A DNA stretch of 64,000 nucleotides from Melioribacteraceae bacterium (lineage in GTDB: Bacteria > Bacteroidota > Ignavibacteria > Ignavibacteriales > Melioribacteraceae), in contig DAOSDY010000002.1 in assembly GCA_035362835.1 (NCBI GenBank), forward strand, positions 62,001 to 126,000, read 5' to 3'. Below, one piece after another: positions 50,783 through 60,391 of this stretch; the first letter of the stretch is position 1; every line of letters starts with the position of its first letter. The translations under genes were made by a program, and so were the position numbers. Under the pieces are notes generated by a model. The model made no database searches. It was not told the DNA's origin and saw nothing but the letters and a program-made list of their open reading frames with translations.

Positions 50783-53680
50783 ATGAATTTACTTAAAAAA
50801 ACATCCGGTAAGATTTCATATGCAAGGACACTTCTGCCCACTCTCTTAACAATTATTCTTTTCATAATTGCAATTTTTATTGTGGTTATTCCTCAATTCG
50901 AAAATATAATACTCGACAGAAAGCGTGAGATGATAAGAGAACTTACTAATTCAACAGTAAGTATGATTAACAGGTGGCATCAAATCCAGTTAAACGGATT
51001 GATTTCTGAAACCGAGGCAAAGAGAAATGCCGTTGATCTCATTAAAAATCTCCGTTACGGTGAGGAACTCAAAGACTATTTCTGGGTTACAGATCTGCAT
51101 CCACGAATGGTTGTGCATCCGTACAGACCCGATCTGGACGGAAACGACTTAACTGATTTCGAAGACCTTAAAGACAAAAAACTCTTTGTTGAAATGGTTG
51201 AAGCAGTTAAGAATTCCGGTGAAGGATTTGTCGATTATATGTGGCAGTGGAAAGATGATTCAACCAAAGTGGTGCCTAAACTCTCTTATGTTAAGAAATT
51301 TGAACCGTGGAACTGGGTTATAGGTACCGGAATTTATATTGAAGATGTAAAAATGGAAATCAGCCGGCTCGAACAGAAGATATTAACAATTTCGATAATT
51401 ATTACAATCCTTAGTTCCATTTTACTCTCATACATAGCCTTTCATAATCTTAAAAATGAAAAACTAAGAAAAAAAGCTGAGGATGATCTTAAAGAATCTA
51501 GAGAAAAATACCGTGTTCTTGTTGAAGCCTCCGGTGAAGGGTTAATTATGATCCTGGATAATAAACAGACTTTCTATAACAGGACTTTTTATGCAATGTT
51601 AGGATACTCGGATACTGAAGAAGGTTTTGATCTTTTAAGGATCTTTAAAACTATGCCTGACTCAAAAGTATTCGACTTCTCATTCCTGCAAAGAAAAACT
51701 ACGGATCAGGTTTTTAACGAGCAGATTGAAACAAAGTTAATCAAAAAGGACGGGGAACTGATAAATGTACTTCTGAGTATTTCTCCGATCTCTTTTTTGA
51801 ATAACAATGGTATAGTTATAAATATTAAAGACCTTACTCTTCATGAGGAAATGAAAGAAGCTCTCGACTATACTAAAGAAAAGTACGTCTTTCTAACCAA
51901 CCAGATCTCTGTGGGGGTTTTCAGGGCAACCCCGGATAATAAGGTAGGTCTGGTAGAAATTAACAATGCACTTAAAAATCTTTTAAATTTCAGTGAGGAA
52001 GAGGATCTTACCGGAAAATCACTTTTCGAATTTATATATAATGATGAAGACAAATCCTTATTCCTCGAAGAACTGAATAGAGAAGGATTTATTAAAAACA
52101 GAATTATTAAGCTTAAGAATGAAAAAGGTAAGTTATTAACCGCTTCTATCTCCGCCGCACTGGTAAAAGGAACAAATAACGAATACCGGTTTATTGACGG
52201 TATTATTCAGGATATCTCTGAACAACATCGGTCCAATAAGGAAAGAGAAAAAATTATATCCGACCTTCAATCGTCCGTTGTTATTCTAAGTCAGAGAATT
52301 ACTCAATGCATCAAAAATATTCCTGTCTGTAAACCGGAATCATCGGTTTTGGAAGCAGCGGAAATTATGACAAACAGTCGAAGCAGAGCTATTATTGTTA
52401 AGGGAACTGATGAGGTGGAAAAAGGAATTATTACCGATCAGGATATTAGAGAAAAGGTTGTTTCTGCCGGGTATAATTTTAATCTACCTGTAAGTGCAGT
52501 AATGAATACTACTGTTTATTCTGTTCAGTCCAACGCAACTGTCTATGATGCACTTTTTATTTTGCATGAACACCAGACTAATCATTTAATCGTAAAAGAT
52601 GCTGCCGGCAGAATTCAAGGTGTAATAGATTCAGATGACCTGTTAAATGTTTCTTATCCGCAGTTCCTGTTTTTTAAAGAGAATATTGAAAATGAAGTCG
52701 ATTTTAAGAAACTTTCTGACTATAGGAACCGGCTTATACGTTTAATTTCCAGTTTAATCAGGAGCAATGTAGATATCCGGAGTTCAACTAAAATGATTTC
52801 CCTGGTTGCTGATTCTATCAGCCGGAGGGTTATTACAGGGGCAATTAATGAGATTGGAATCCCTCCCTGCAAGTTTACTTTTATTTCAATGGGAAGCGAA
52901 GGAAGGGAGGAACAGACCTTACTTACAGACCAGGACAATGCAATTGTATATGAAGACCCTCCCGAGCATTTATCAGCTGAAACTCACAATTACTTTTTAA
53001 GGCTTGGTGAAAAGATTTCTGATTATCTTAATTCAGCAGGATACAGCTTCTGCAAGGGACAAATAATGGCTAGCAATCCGAAATGGTGTCAGCCATTATC
53101 TGTATGGAAAAAATATTTTACGAGATGGATCACAGAAGCTGGTCCGCAGGACCTCCTTGATCTTAAAATCTTTTTCGATTTCAGATTTGTTTACGGAGAT
53201 AATGAATTATCTTCACAGCTTAAGAAACATGTAAACCGGCTTGTAAACAGCAGCAGCAATTTCTTTCTTTTCCTGTCGGATAGTCTAATACACTCTGAAC
53301 TTCCAGACAATGTCCTGAAGTTAAAAGCACCTGTAGATTTAAAATTATGTCTGCTGCCGGTTATCGACCTTGCAAGACTTTACGGACTTAAATATAATCT
53401 TACTACTTCAAATACGATCGATCGCCTCGAGTATATTCACAATGAAGGAATGATTTCCGATTCATTGTTCGAGAATATACTTTTCTCTTACAGTTTATTG
53501 ATGAATCTGCGTCTCAAACATCAATCAGATCTCTATTCGGAAAGTTGCGCAATCGATAATGTCGTCAATCCGCAATCTTTTTCAGAGCTGCAGATACTGC
53601 TCATCAAAAAATATTTTGATCTTCTAAAGGATATTAAGGATAAGATCAGTATCGATTTTAAAGGGACACTAACAAGATAG
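50783..53680 (+). CDS. membrane sensor: Cache-PAS-PAS-CBS-CBS-DUF294 nucleotidyltransferase
   Basis: A 965-residue protein. Domain order: membrane helix (16-37), extracytoplasmic Cache domain of the sCache_2 type (about 45-195, with YFWVTDLHPRMVVHP and WNWVIGTGIYI), second helix (200-220), coiled linker, PAS 1 (about 240-350), PAS 2 (365-480), CBS pair (510-625), a DUF294 GlnD-like nucleotidyltransferase with GSEGRE (704-709) and the metal pair D716/D718, then a helical C-terminal domain. It probably senses a small acid outside and transfers a nucleotide to an unknown target inside. I start it at ATG 50783; the frame is open further upstream but overlaps the phosphoesterase gene. The transporter pair follows. 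Confidence 0.85.
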   Translation: MNLLKKTSGKISYARTLLPTLLTIILFIIAIFIVVIPQFENIILDRKREMIRELTNSTVSMINRWHQIQLNGLISETEAKRNAVDLIKNLRYGEELKDYFWVTDLHPRMVVHPYRPDLDGNDLTDFEDLKDKKLFVEMVEAVKNSGEGFVDYMWQWKDDSTKVVPKLSYVKKFEPWNWVIGTGIYIEDVKMEISRLEQKILTISIIITILSSILLSYIAFHNLKNEKLRKKAEDDLKESREKYRVLVEASGEGLIMILDNKQTFYNRTFYAMLGYSDTEEGFDLLRIFKTMPDSKVFDFSFLQRKTTDQVFNEQIETKLIKKDGELINVLLSISPISFLNNNGIVINIKDLTLHEEMKEALDYTKEKYVFLTNQISVGVFRATPDNKVGLVEINNALKNLLNFSEEEDLTGKSLFEFIYNDEDKSLFLEELNREGFIKNRIIKLKNEKGKLLTASISAALVKGTNNEYRFIDGIIQDISEQHRSNKEREKIISDLQSSVVILSQRITQCIKNIPVCKPESSVLEAAEIMTNSRSRAIIVKGTDEVEKGIITDQDIREKVVSAGYNFNLPVSAVMNTTVYSVQSNATVYDALFILHEHQTNHLIVKDAAGRIQGVIDSDDLLNVSYPQFLFFKENIENEVDFKKLSDYRNRLIRLISSLIRSNVDIRSSTKMISLVADSISRRVITGAINEIGIPPCKFTFISMGSEGREEQTLLTDQDNAIVYEDPPEHLSAETHNYFLRLGEKISDYLNSAGYSFCKGQIMASNPKWCQPLSVWKKYFTRWITEAGPQDLLDLKIFFDFRFVYGDNELSSQLKKHVNRLVNSSSNFFLFLSDSLIHSELPDNVLKLKAPVDLKLCLLPVIDLARLYGLKYNLTTSNTIDRLEYIHNEGMISDSLFENILFSYSLLMNLRLKHQSDLYSESCAIDNVVNPQSFSELQILLIKKYFDLLKDIKDKISIDFKGTLTR

Positions 53681-53813
53681 TGTAACCAATTAAACTCAAT
53701 AAAAGAAATTCATGTCTTTCCAATTCAGTAAAAATCGAGTAATTTCCACATAATCTTTTCAGATTACAATTCATTAATCAGTTCTAGTTTTAACCATTTA
53801 TAAGGAGAAGTAT

Positions 53814-54128
53814 ATGGGTATTAAAGCTGAACGTGTCAAAGAGATCCTCGATTCACAAAAATTCAAAAATCTGGTAAAGCAGAGACTTACTGTTTCAATT
53901 ACACTTACAATTATTATGCTTGTTGTTTATTTCGGATTCATCTTGTCCATTGCCTTCTACAAAGAATTCCTATCTTTTAAAATCGGAGAGCATCTTACTC
54001 TTGGGCTTCCCATTGGAATCGGACTCATAATATTTGCCTGGTTGTTAACCGGAATTTACATTCGCTGGGCTAACAGGAAATATGATAAAGCCGTTAGAGA
54101 GTTAAGAAACGAAGTGCTTGAGAACTAA
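53814..54128 (+). CDS. DUF485 (YjcH-like) membrane protein
   Basis: A 104-residue protein with two membrane helices (about 25-50 and 60-85), short cytoplasmic ends, and the family phrase LVKQRLTVSITLTIIMLVVYFGFIL. The second helix is followed by YIRWANRKYDKAVREL. DUF485 proteins nearly always precede an ActP-type acetate symporter (yjcH-actP in E. coli), and this one does, with a 47-base gap. It is thought to act as a small companion subunit. A GGAGA site stands before the ATG. Confidence 0.9.
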   Translation: MGIKAERVKEILDSQKFKNLVKQRLTVSITLTIIMLVVYFGFILSIAFYKEFLSFKIGEHLTLGLPIGIGLIIFAWLLTGIYIRWANRKYDKAVRELRNEVLEN

Positions 54129-54175
54129 TACTCAAAACCTCAAAACAACTTTTTAACTGATTCAGGAGATTAACA

Positions 54176-55723
54176 TTGGAAACAATTCAAACAACACTTG
54201 GGCAGGTTAATATAGCGTCCATAATTATTTTCTTTTCCTTCGTTGCCGTTACTTTGGGAATAACATACTGGGCGGCAAAGAAAACTAAAACTACTTCGGA
54301 ATTTTATGCTGCAGACCGCAGCATCTCCGGATTTCAAAACGGTCTGGCTTTATCCGGGGATTATATGAGCGCCGCCTCCTTCCTTGGTATTGCCGGCATG
54401 GTTTCTCTCAAAGGGTATGACGGTCTGATCTATTCAATCGGGTTTCTTGTTGGATGGCCTCTCGTTATGTTCTTAATTGCAGAACCGCTAAGAAATCTTG
54501 GAAAATTTACCTTTGCCGACGTAGTTGCATACAGGTTAAAACAGAAACCTGTTAGAATAGCTTCTTCAGTCGGCTCTTTAATGACTATTATTTTTTATTT
54601 AATTGCACAGATGGTAGGCGCCGGTTCTCTTGTTAATATTTTATTCGGATTTCCGTATGAAATCGCTGTTGTAATTGTAGGAATTGTTATGATGGCTTAT
54701 GTGCTTTTCGGTGGTATGCTTGCAACTACCTGGGTTCAGATAATTAAAGCAGTACTGCTTCTTAGTGGCGCTACTTTTCTGGTAATTATGACCCTTGCCC
54801 AATTTGGAATGAATCCTATTCTACTTTTTGAACAGGCTGCAAAAAAATACAGCGATGCGGTTCTATCTCCGGGTGGATTTGTTACAAATCCATGGGACGC
54901 AATCTCCCTCGGGATTGCTCTTATTTTAGGGACCGCAGGACTTCCTCATATATTAATGAGATTTTTTACCGTACCGGATGCCAGACAGGCAAGAAAATCG
55001 GTTTTTGTCGCAACTGGATTTATTGGCTATTTCTATATCCTTACATTTTTTATCGGATTCGGCGCAATGGTTCTTGTCGGACAGGATGTAATTTCCGGTA
55101 TTGATAAGGGGGGCAACATGGCTGCATTGTTATTGGCTGAATCTGTCGGAGGCCAGTTTTTCCTTGGTTTTATTGCGGCTGTTGCTTTTGCTACAATTCT
55201 TGCCGTGGTTGCCGGTCTTACTCTTTCAGGTGCTTCTACTTTATCACACGATCTTTATGTAAGCGTTATTAAAAAGGGAAAAACGGATGAAGCCGGTGAA
55301 GTAAAAGTAGCCAGAATAGCTACACTTATTATCGGCGCTCTTGCTATTTTCTTAGGATTAGTATTTAAAGGTCAGAACGTTGCTTTTATGGTTGGATTAG
55401 CATTTGCTATCGCAGCCAGTGCTAACTTTCCTTCTCTACTCCTTTCAATTGTATGGAAAAGATTTACTACTAAAGGTGCGGTTGCCAGTATTATAACCGG
55501 CGCAAGTCTGGCGGTTATTTTAATTATTATCAGCCCGACTGTCTGGGTCGATATCTTTAAAAATCCGGAAGCATTGTTTGGATTAAAAAATCCGGCCATT
55601 ATTTCTATGACTGCTTCATTTTTGATGGGAATTATTGTCTCTATGATTACTAAAGAGAAAGATGCTTCGGAAAAATTCGAGGATGAAAAATTGCGAACAT
55701 ATCTTGGTATCGGAGCCGAATAA
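54176..55723 (+). CDS. actP: cation/acetate-type symporter (SSS family)
   Basis: A 515-residue sodium:solute symporter with about 13 membrane helices. ActP-like features: the opening TSEFYAADRSISGFQNGLALSGDYMSAASFLGIAGM, the middle GTAGLPHILMRFFTVPDARQARKS, and AGLTLSGASTLSHDLYVSV. It most likely imports acetate or another short carboxylate with Na+. The start is TTG 54176 with AGGAGA five bases upstream. Context fits: DUF485 before it, the Cache-DUF294 sensor further up, a porin-like barrel after it. Substrate within the ActP subgroup (acetate, propionate, pyruvate) is not fixed by sequence. Confidence 0.88.
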   Translation: METIQTTLGQVNIASIIIFFSFVAVTLGITYWAAKKTKTTSEFYAADRSISGFQNGLALSGDYMSAASFLGIAGMVSLKGYDGLIYSIGFLVGWPLVMFLIAEPLRNLGKFTFADVVAYRLKQKPVRIASSVGSLMTIIFYLIAQMVGAGSLVNILFGFPYEIAVVIVGIVMMAYVLFGGMLATTWVQIIKAVLLLSGATFLVIMTLAQFGMNPILLFEQAAKKYSDAVLSPGGFVTNPWDAISLGIALILGTAGLPHILMRFFTVPDARQARKSVFVATGFIGYFYILTFFIGFGAMVLVGQDVISGIDKGGNMAALLLAESVGGQFFLGFIAAVAFATILAVVAGLTLSGASTLSHDLYVSVIKKGKTDEAGEVKVARIATLIIGALAIFLGLVFKGQNVAFMVGLAFAIAASANFPSLLLSIVWKRFTTKGAVASIITGASLAVILIIISPTVWVDIFKNPEALFGLKNPAIISMTASFLMGIIVSMITKEKDASEKFEDEKLRTYLGIGAE

Positions 55724-55753
55724 AAATCATTACTGATATCAAGAGGAGATAAA

Positions 55754-56974
55754 ATGAAAAAAAATATTTGCTTCCTGTTTTTTTCTTTCAGTCTATTATT
55801 AAATGGTCAATCAGAAATAAAAAATTTCGGTATATCATTTTCCGGTTATGTAAAATCGGATTTTATTTATGATACCAGACAGACTGTGTCCTTGAGGGAA
55901 GGACACTTTTTCCTTTATCCTCAGATTGAAAACCTGGATATAAACGGTAAGGATATTAATGCAAAATCGAGTTTCAATATACTTTCTATTCAAACCCGTC
56001 TTAATGGTCTGATTACCGGGCCGGATGCATTCGGTGCAAAAACTTCAGGACAAATTGAAGCCGAGTTTTTTGGTACCGTCGAGGGCGATATCAACGGATT
56101 CAGATTGCGTCACGCATTTGTAAAATTCGATTGGGATAAGACTTCGCTGCTGATTGGACAAACATGGCACCCGATGTTCGTTGCAGAAATGTTCCCCGGT
56201 GTTGTTTCGTTCAATACCGGTTCGCCATTCCAACCGTTTTCAAGGAATCCTCAGATCAGGTTTACTTATTCGGTTGAGAATCTGAAGTTTATTCTTGCAG
56301 CTTTATCCCAGCGCGATTTTCAAAGTAACGGTCCTAATGGATTCAGCAGTTCTTATCTCCGCAATTCGGTGATCCCCAATCTCCATGCTCAGGTTCAATA
56401 TTCAATTAAAAGTAATTTATTCGGAGCCGGAATTGATTATAAAAGAATAACTCCAAGACTCTCAACCACCAAAAATGTTGCTACTGATAATTCGATTAGT
56501 TCCTTGTCTGCAATCGGTTATATGAAATTGAGCATTGCTCCTGTAATTTTAAAAACAGAAGTTGTTTACGGCAATAATCTTGCAGATCATCTGATGCTCG
56601 GCGGTTACGCTATTAAATCTATCAATGCTATTACAGGTGAGGAAGAATACACTCCCGCAAGTGTATTTTCTTTCTGGGGTGAAATCTCAACCGGGAAAGA
56701 AATTGAATTTGCACTCTTTGGAGGTTATTCGAAATATCTCGGCGCCGAGGATAATATCGTCGGGTCATTTTTTGGCAGGGGAAATAACATCGATAATCTA
56801 TTAAGAATTTCTCCGCGGATTCAATTGAATTCCGGGAAAGCAAGATTAGCTGCTGAACTTGAGTATACTTCTGCCGGATACGGTACGCCTGATAATCTTA
56901 ATAAGGGTAAAGTGGAAAATGTTAAGAGTGTCTCTAACCTCCGGCTGCTATTTGCTGTATTCTATTTTTTCTAA
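55754..56974 (+). CDS. porin-like outer-membrane protein
   Basis: A 406-residue exported beta-barrel. Signal peptide 1-19. The mature start FGISFSGYVKSDFIYDTRQTV and the block RLRHAFVKFDWDKTSLLIGQTWHP are typical of DcaP-like or phosphate-selective-like trimeric porins, in which the FVKFDW...GQTWHP strand pair is well conserved. The last residues (LLFAVFYFF) form the closing strand. It follows the symporter by 30 bases with a GAGGAG site, so it probably supplies outer-membrane entry for the same substrate. Confidence 0.82.
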   Translation: MKKNICFLFFSFSLLLNGQSEIKNFGISFSGYVKSDFIYDTRQTVSLREGHFFLYPQIENLDINGKDINAKSSFNILSIQTRLNGLITGPDAFGAKTSGQIEAEFFGTVEGDINGFRLRHAFVKFDWDKTSLLIGQTWHPMFVAEMFPGVVSFNTGSPFQPFSRNPQIRFTYSVENLKFILAALSQRDFQSNGPNGFSSSYLRNSVIPNLHAQVQYSIKSNLFGAGIDYKRITPRLSTTKNVATDNSISSLSAIGYMKLSIAPVILKTEVVYGNNLADHLMLGGYAIKSINAITGEEEYTPASVFSFWGEISTGKEIEFALFGGYSKYLGAEDNIVGSFFGRGNNIDNLLRISPRIQLNSGKARLAAELEYTSAGYGTPDNLNKGKVENVKSVSNLRLLFAVFYFF

Positions 56975-56982
56975 TAATTAGT

Positions 56983-57011
56983 AGGGCGGATAAATTCTTT
57001 ATTCGCCCTTA
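56983..57011. terminator. bidirectional hairpin between convergent porin and DUF1801 genes
   Basis: AGGGCGGATAAA and TTTATTCGCCCT pair over 12 bases with one G-U, around the loop TTC. The hairpin covers the last codons of the minus-strand gene. T tracts are weak on both strands. Confidence 0.55.
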
Positions 57012-57424
57012 TCTGAATATTTCCTGACTGTTTTTACCGATTCCTTTATCAGTTCTTTCAAAACTTTCACGTCTATATCTTCAAGTTTGTTAATGTAGAG
57101 GCACGATTTGCCGGTTTTGTATTTCCCCAGTTTTTTCATCAGCTCGGCATTTTTTGTAAATCCCATAAGTATATAAATAACCAGGTTCTGCTTCCTGGGT
57201 GAGAATCCGCATAGACACATATCTCCTTCTCTTCCGCTCTCATACCTATAATGATATTTACCGAAACCGACTATGCCCGGTCCCCACATTACAGGTTCTT
57301 CTCCTGTTATCTTTTTCATTATATCGATGATCTTATAGCAATCTTGTAATCTATTTTTATCTGCAGCACTTTTCAGGAATTTATCCACACTAGCTTTAGT
57401 CGGTTTTGTTTTATTTTCTGACAT
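56999..57424 (-). CDS. DUF1801 protein
   Basis: A 141-residue cytoplasmic protein of the DUF1801 (YdhG/YjbR-like) fold. Family phrases are PVMWGPGIVGFGKYHYRYESGREGD and LVIYILMGF. Members have no proven activity. It overlaps the upstream DUF1697 gene by 14 bases and is the last gene of a minus-strand run. The C-terminal codons lie in a hairpin shared with the convergent porin gene. A second DUF1801 gene, of a different subgroup, is at 62788-63165. Confidence 0.85.
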   Translation of the reverse strand: MSENKTKPTKASVDKFLKSAADKNRLQDCYKIIDIMKKITGEEPVMWGPGIVGFGKYHYRYESGREGDMCLCGFSPRKQNLVIYILMGFTKNAELMKKLGKYKTGKSCLYINKLEDIDVKVLKELIKESVKTVRKYSDKGE

Positions 57425-57983
57425 TTGAATTTCCCTTTATTTCTGTGATTAGTTCATTCATTTTCAAAATTGTATTCCAGTTTCTGGTAGTTGCCGCAAC
57501 ATTAAAAACTTCTTCTACAAAATTATTGGGGAAACCGAATCTGCCGTTTATCTCCTTAGTAATAGTATAAATCTCTCTTCCGGCGACGTGAATAATTTCA
57601 ACATCTCCCTTTGCGGATACCAACGGAACTACTGGTTTTATTTTTAATTTTTCTTTAAGCAGGCTAACGTACAGTTTTGTTTTTGCCGGCAGCTTTAATT
57701 TATAGAATGGATTTTCTTTCAATATCGAATCAATCTCCTTCAATGTACGGATAACAAGAATTACATCTTTACTCAATTCCCGATGCAGTACTTTTTCAAT
57801 TTTCAGTATAATTGTATTTTCAGATGAGAGAGGGGAATCAAAAAATATGTTGCCGGACTGAATGTATGTTTTAACGTTTCTCATTCCGGTTGCTTCAAAA
57901 ATCTCCTTAAGGTGATCCATCTTTATTAGATTTTTGCCCCCTACATTAATACCTCTTAAGATACCTGCATAGCGATATCCCAT
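57411..57983 (-). CDS. DUF1697 protein
   Basis: A 190-residue cytoplasmic protein. The start YAGILRGINVGGKNLIKMDHLKEIFE, then NVKTYIQSGNIFFDS, is the DUF1697 signature. The fold is a duplicated ferredoxin-like domain of unknown role. It is coupled to its neighbours: one base after the UlaG-like stop and a 14-base overlap with DUF1801. DUF1697 and DUF1801 genes are common among small, mobile-looking stress genes in many bacteria. Confidence 0.88.
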   Translation of the reverse strand: MGYRYAGILRGINVGGKNLIKMDHLKEIFEATGMRNVKTYIQSGNIFFDSPLSSENTIILKIEKVLHRELSKDVILVIRTLKEIDSILKENPFYKLKLPAKTKLYVSLLKEKLKIKPVVPLVSAKGDVEIIHVAGREIYTITKEINGRFGFPNNFVEEVFNVAATTRNWNTILKMNELITEIKGNSNVRK

Positions 57984-57984
57984 T

Positions 57985-58719
57985 CTAATTCATCTTTCGT
58001 ATTCTTATTTCGCAATCTTTTATGTCCTTCATTAATGAAATCAGCTCGTTGATATTTGTGTCTCCATAATGGTATGGATAAAGAACTTTCGGATGGAACA
58101 TGTTTACTGCATCCGCTACCATTGGAGGTGTCATTGTATATGGCAGGTTCATTGGAAGAAATGCAACGTCTATATTCTTCAGCTCTTTCATCTCCGGAAT
58201 CTTTTCTGTATCTCCGGCTATATAAATTTTCTTATTGCCAATTGTTAAAACATATCCGTTCCCTTCACCTTTGGGGTGGAAGGGCTGACCGTTATCACGC
58301 TTATGTACTAAATTATATGCCGGAATGGTTTCTATGTCTATTACTTTGTACTTGGCTTTATTACCATTTTTAAGTACTTCTGCACCGGTTGCTTTTTGCA
58401 GACTAAGCTCATTACAGAATATTTTTGTCCCTTTCTTAACGATTTGCCCGATAGCCTTAGCATCAAGGTGATCGCCATGATGATGTGTAATCAAAATTAA
58501 ATCTGCTTTTTGTAGTGCAGAATAATCTGCGTATCTTCCTACAGGATCGATATGAATTGTTGTTTCATTGAATTCGAACATCAGAGTGCCGTGACCTATA
58601 AATGTAATCTTAAGATCGCCGGCATCCGTTTTAAAAAGGTCCTGCTCAAAATTATTCTGAGCTATTAAATGTGTAAACGAAAAAAGAATAAATGCTGCAA
58701 TAAGAAATTTTTTCATCAC
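57985..58719 (-). CDS. exported UlaG-like MBL-fold hydrolase
   Basis: A 244-residue periplasmic protein. Signal peptide 1-20 (ending LIAQ). The MBL core has the metal motif THHHGDHLD (about 78-86), AGDTE (about 167-171) and a final PYHYGD, the pattern of the UlaG/L-ascorbate-6-phosphate lactonase-like branch. Since it is exported, a phosphorylated sugar is an unlikely substrate and the activity is open. It has two tandem start codons (ATG ATG). It lies 19 bases after the DUF362 gene. Confidence 0.87.
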   Translation of the reverse strand: MMKKFLIAAFILFSFTHLIAQNNFEQDLFKTDAGDLKITFIGHGTLMFEFNETTIHIDPVGRYADYSALQKADLILITHHHGDHLDAKAIGQIVKKGTKIFCNELSLQKATGAEVLKNGNKAKYKVIDIETIPAYNLVHKRDNGQPFHPKGEGNGYVLTIGNKKIYIAGDTEKIPEMKELKNIDVAFLPMNLPYTMTPPMVADAVNMFHPKVLYPYHYGDTNINELISLMKDIKDCEIRIRKMN

Positions 58720-58737
58720 TAAACCTTTTCATAATTA

Positions 58738-59799
58738 TTAAAGATTTATTTCAATCAGTTCGATCTGTTCAATGTCATTTGTGCCGAGTCCGAATTCCTT
58801 TGAAATCCTGATATGCCGGGCAACGTTTTCATTTACAGGGGAGAGGCCTTCCTTAATTCTCTTCTCGTTAATTATACCGAGCATTACAGTATCCATAGCA
58901 ACCGGATCGGTTCCGATCAGTATTCCGCCGAACGGCCACATAGACTTTCTTTCCCATCGCGGTCCGCCCTCAAATACGCCCATCAGTGCATTCGTGATTA
59001 TAAGCTTCTGCTTATTCCTGATCTCAGGAAGCATATTGATTTCAGGGATCCCTGGATTTGTGCAGTTGTTGCTGTGAAATTCCCTCGCATTGCTTATCGA
59101 ACCATAATGATTTTTTAACGCACCGGTAAATCCGGCGTTACCGTGAGTTTTAAGCTGCGGTATATTGATTATAGTATCGCAATACTCAGTTAGTATCTTT
59201 GCCAGGCCGGTCTTTTTATTGCCGACCGGATACTCTTCATTAGTATATCCGATACCGGTGTCGCCGCGCCTCGAGTCTACACATCCCAACACTCTTGTTT
59301 TACTCTTCTCCTTTTGAATTTTTAAACCGGCACTTATTAATTCCTCTTCACTTCTGTCCCAGACAATAAAATTATTTTCGGGGATTCCTGCTTTTTTACA
59401 GCTCTCAATAATTGTTTTTATGAATGCGTCAAAATGATTTGTAAGAGTTGTACCAGCAACAGAATTTAAACCCAGCGTATTAATTTTCAAGCCGATAATC
59501 TCATTTATACTGAAATTATTTTTCCAGAAATTGGCGGTGGATTTTTCATCGCTGTATTTCATTATCGCTTTTTCAAGCATTTCAGAAAGGAGGGAAGAGT
59601 CAACTATCCCTTCCTGGTTAATTACTTGCGGATTCTTCACAAGTACAATTCTGCTTTTAACTCCCCCCGGATTAATATATAGAACTTTTTTAAAATTGGA
59701 AGGTAAGGCACCAAGAAATGATAATCCCGCTGCGCTAATTGACGTAGCTTTGATAAACTCTCTCCGCGAGAGTCCGGCAGTACTTTTTTTCTTCTTCAT
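58738..59799 (-). CDS. Tat-exported DUF362 protein
   Basis: A 353-residue protein with a twin-arginine signal (SRREFIKATSISAAGLSFLG, residues 9-28). The mature part has DUF362 blocks: INTLGLNSVAGTTLTNHF, IINIPQLKTHGNAGFTGALKNHYGSI (the K-T-H and N-H region) and FGGILIGTDPVAMDTV near the end. Tat export implies it folds, perhaps with a cofactor, before transport. Many DUF362 proteins carry 4Fe-4S motifs, but I see no CxxCxxC here. Function is unknown; it is grouped with the UlaG-like gene. Confidence 0.88.
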   Translation of the reverse strand: MKKKKSTAGLSRREFIKATSISAAGLSFLGALPSNFKKVLYINPGGVKSRIVLVKNPQVINQEGIVDSSLLSEMLEKAIMKYSDEKSTANFWKNNFSINEIIGLKINTLGLNSVAGTTLTNHFDAFIKTIIESCKKAGIPENNFIVWDRSEEELISAGLKIQKEKSKTRVLGCVDSRRGDTGIGYTNEEYPVGNKKTGLAKILTEYCDTIINIPQLKTHGNAGFTGALKNHYGSISNAREFHSNNCTNPGIPEINMLPEIRNKQKLIITNALMGVFEGGPRWERKSMWPFGGILIGTDPVAMDTVMLGIINEKRIKEGLSPVNENVARHIRISKEFGLGTNDIEQIELIEINL

Positions 59800-59828
59800 C
59801 TATATTCCGTTATTAGTGATTCCGTAGA

Positions 59829-60236
59829 TCACATTTTATCGAGGGCGGACTCATCCATATAAAAGATTTCCCATATATGGCCGTCCAAATCCTCAAAGCT
59901 TCTTCCGTACATCCATCCATGGTCCTGAGCTTCACGCGGTTCCTTTCCGCCTGCATCGAGTGCTCTTGCCATAAATTGATTTACCGCCTCTTTATTCTCC
60001 GCGGTGAGAGAAATTAAAACTTCGGTAGATTTTTTTGCGTCGGAGATCTCCTTGTTTGTAAAAGTCCTGAAAAATTTTTCGGTCAGGAGCATTACATAGA
60101 TATCATCCGAAACAATCATACAGGTTGCATTTTGGTCTGTGAATTTTGGATTGAATGAGTATCCGAGCTTTGAGAAAAACTCGATCGATCTATTTATATC
60201 CTTTACAGGCAGATTGACAAAAATCTTTTGTGCCAT
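59829..60236 (-). CDS. VOC (glyoxalase-like) family protein
   Basis: A 135-residue single vicinal-oxygen-chelate protein. It has the two beta-alpha-beta-beta-beta halves: KIFVNLPVKDINRSIEFFSKLGYSF at the start and DHGWMYGRSFEDLDGHIWEIFYMD near the end. The DxDGHxWE pattern supplies a metal Glu and is common in the group annotated as lactoylglutathione lyase-like. No thiol partner is evident. Upstream gene of the DUF362/UlaG-like/DUF1697/DUF1801 run, with a 29-base gap. Confidence 0.9.
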   Translation of the reverse strand: MAQKIFVNLPVKDINRSIEFFSKLGYSFNPKFTDQNATCMIVSDDIYVMLLTEKFFRTFTNKEISDAKKSTEVLISLTAENKEAVNQFMARALDAGGKEPREAQDHGWMYGRSFEDLDGHIWEIFYMDESALDKM

Positions 60237-60391
60237 ACTGCTAAGCTCCTTTCAGAAATATATTTCGAATTGATAATAAAAATAAACCGTATAAAATTGC
60301 AAGTATGATTGAACGGAAAATGATAATCTGTTTGCATCTCCTGTAATCTAATTAACGTTACATAAGAGTTAAGAACATTAGAAATAATGTG

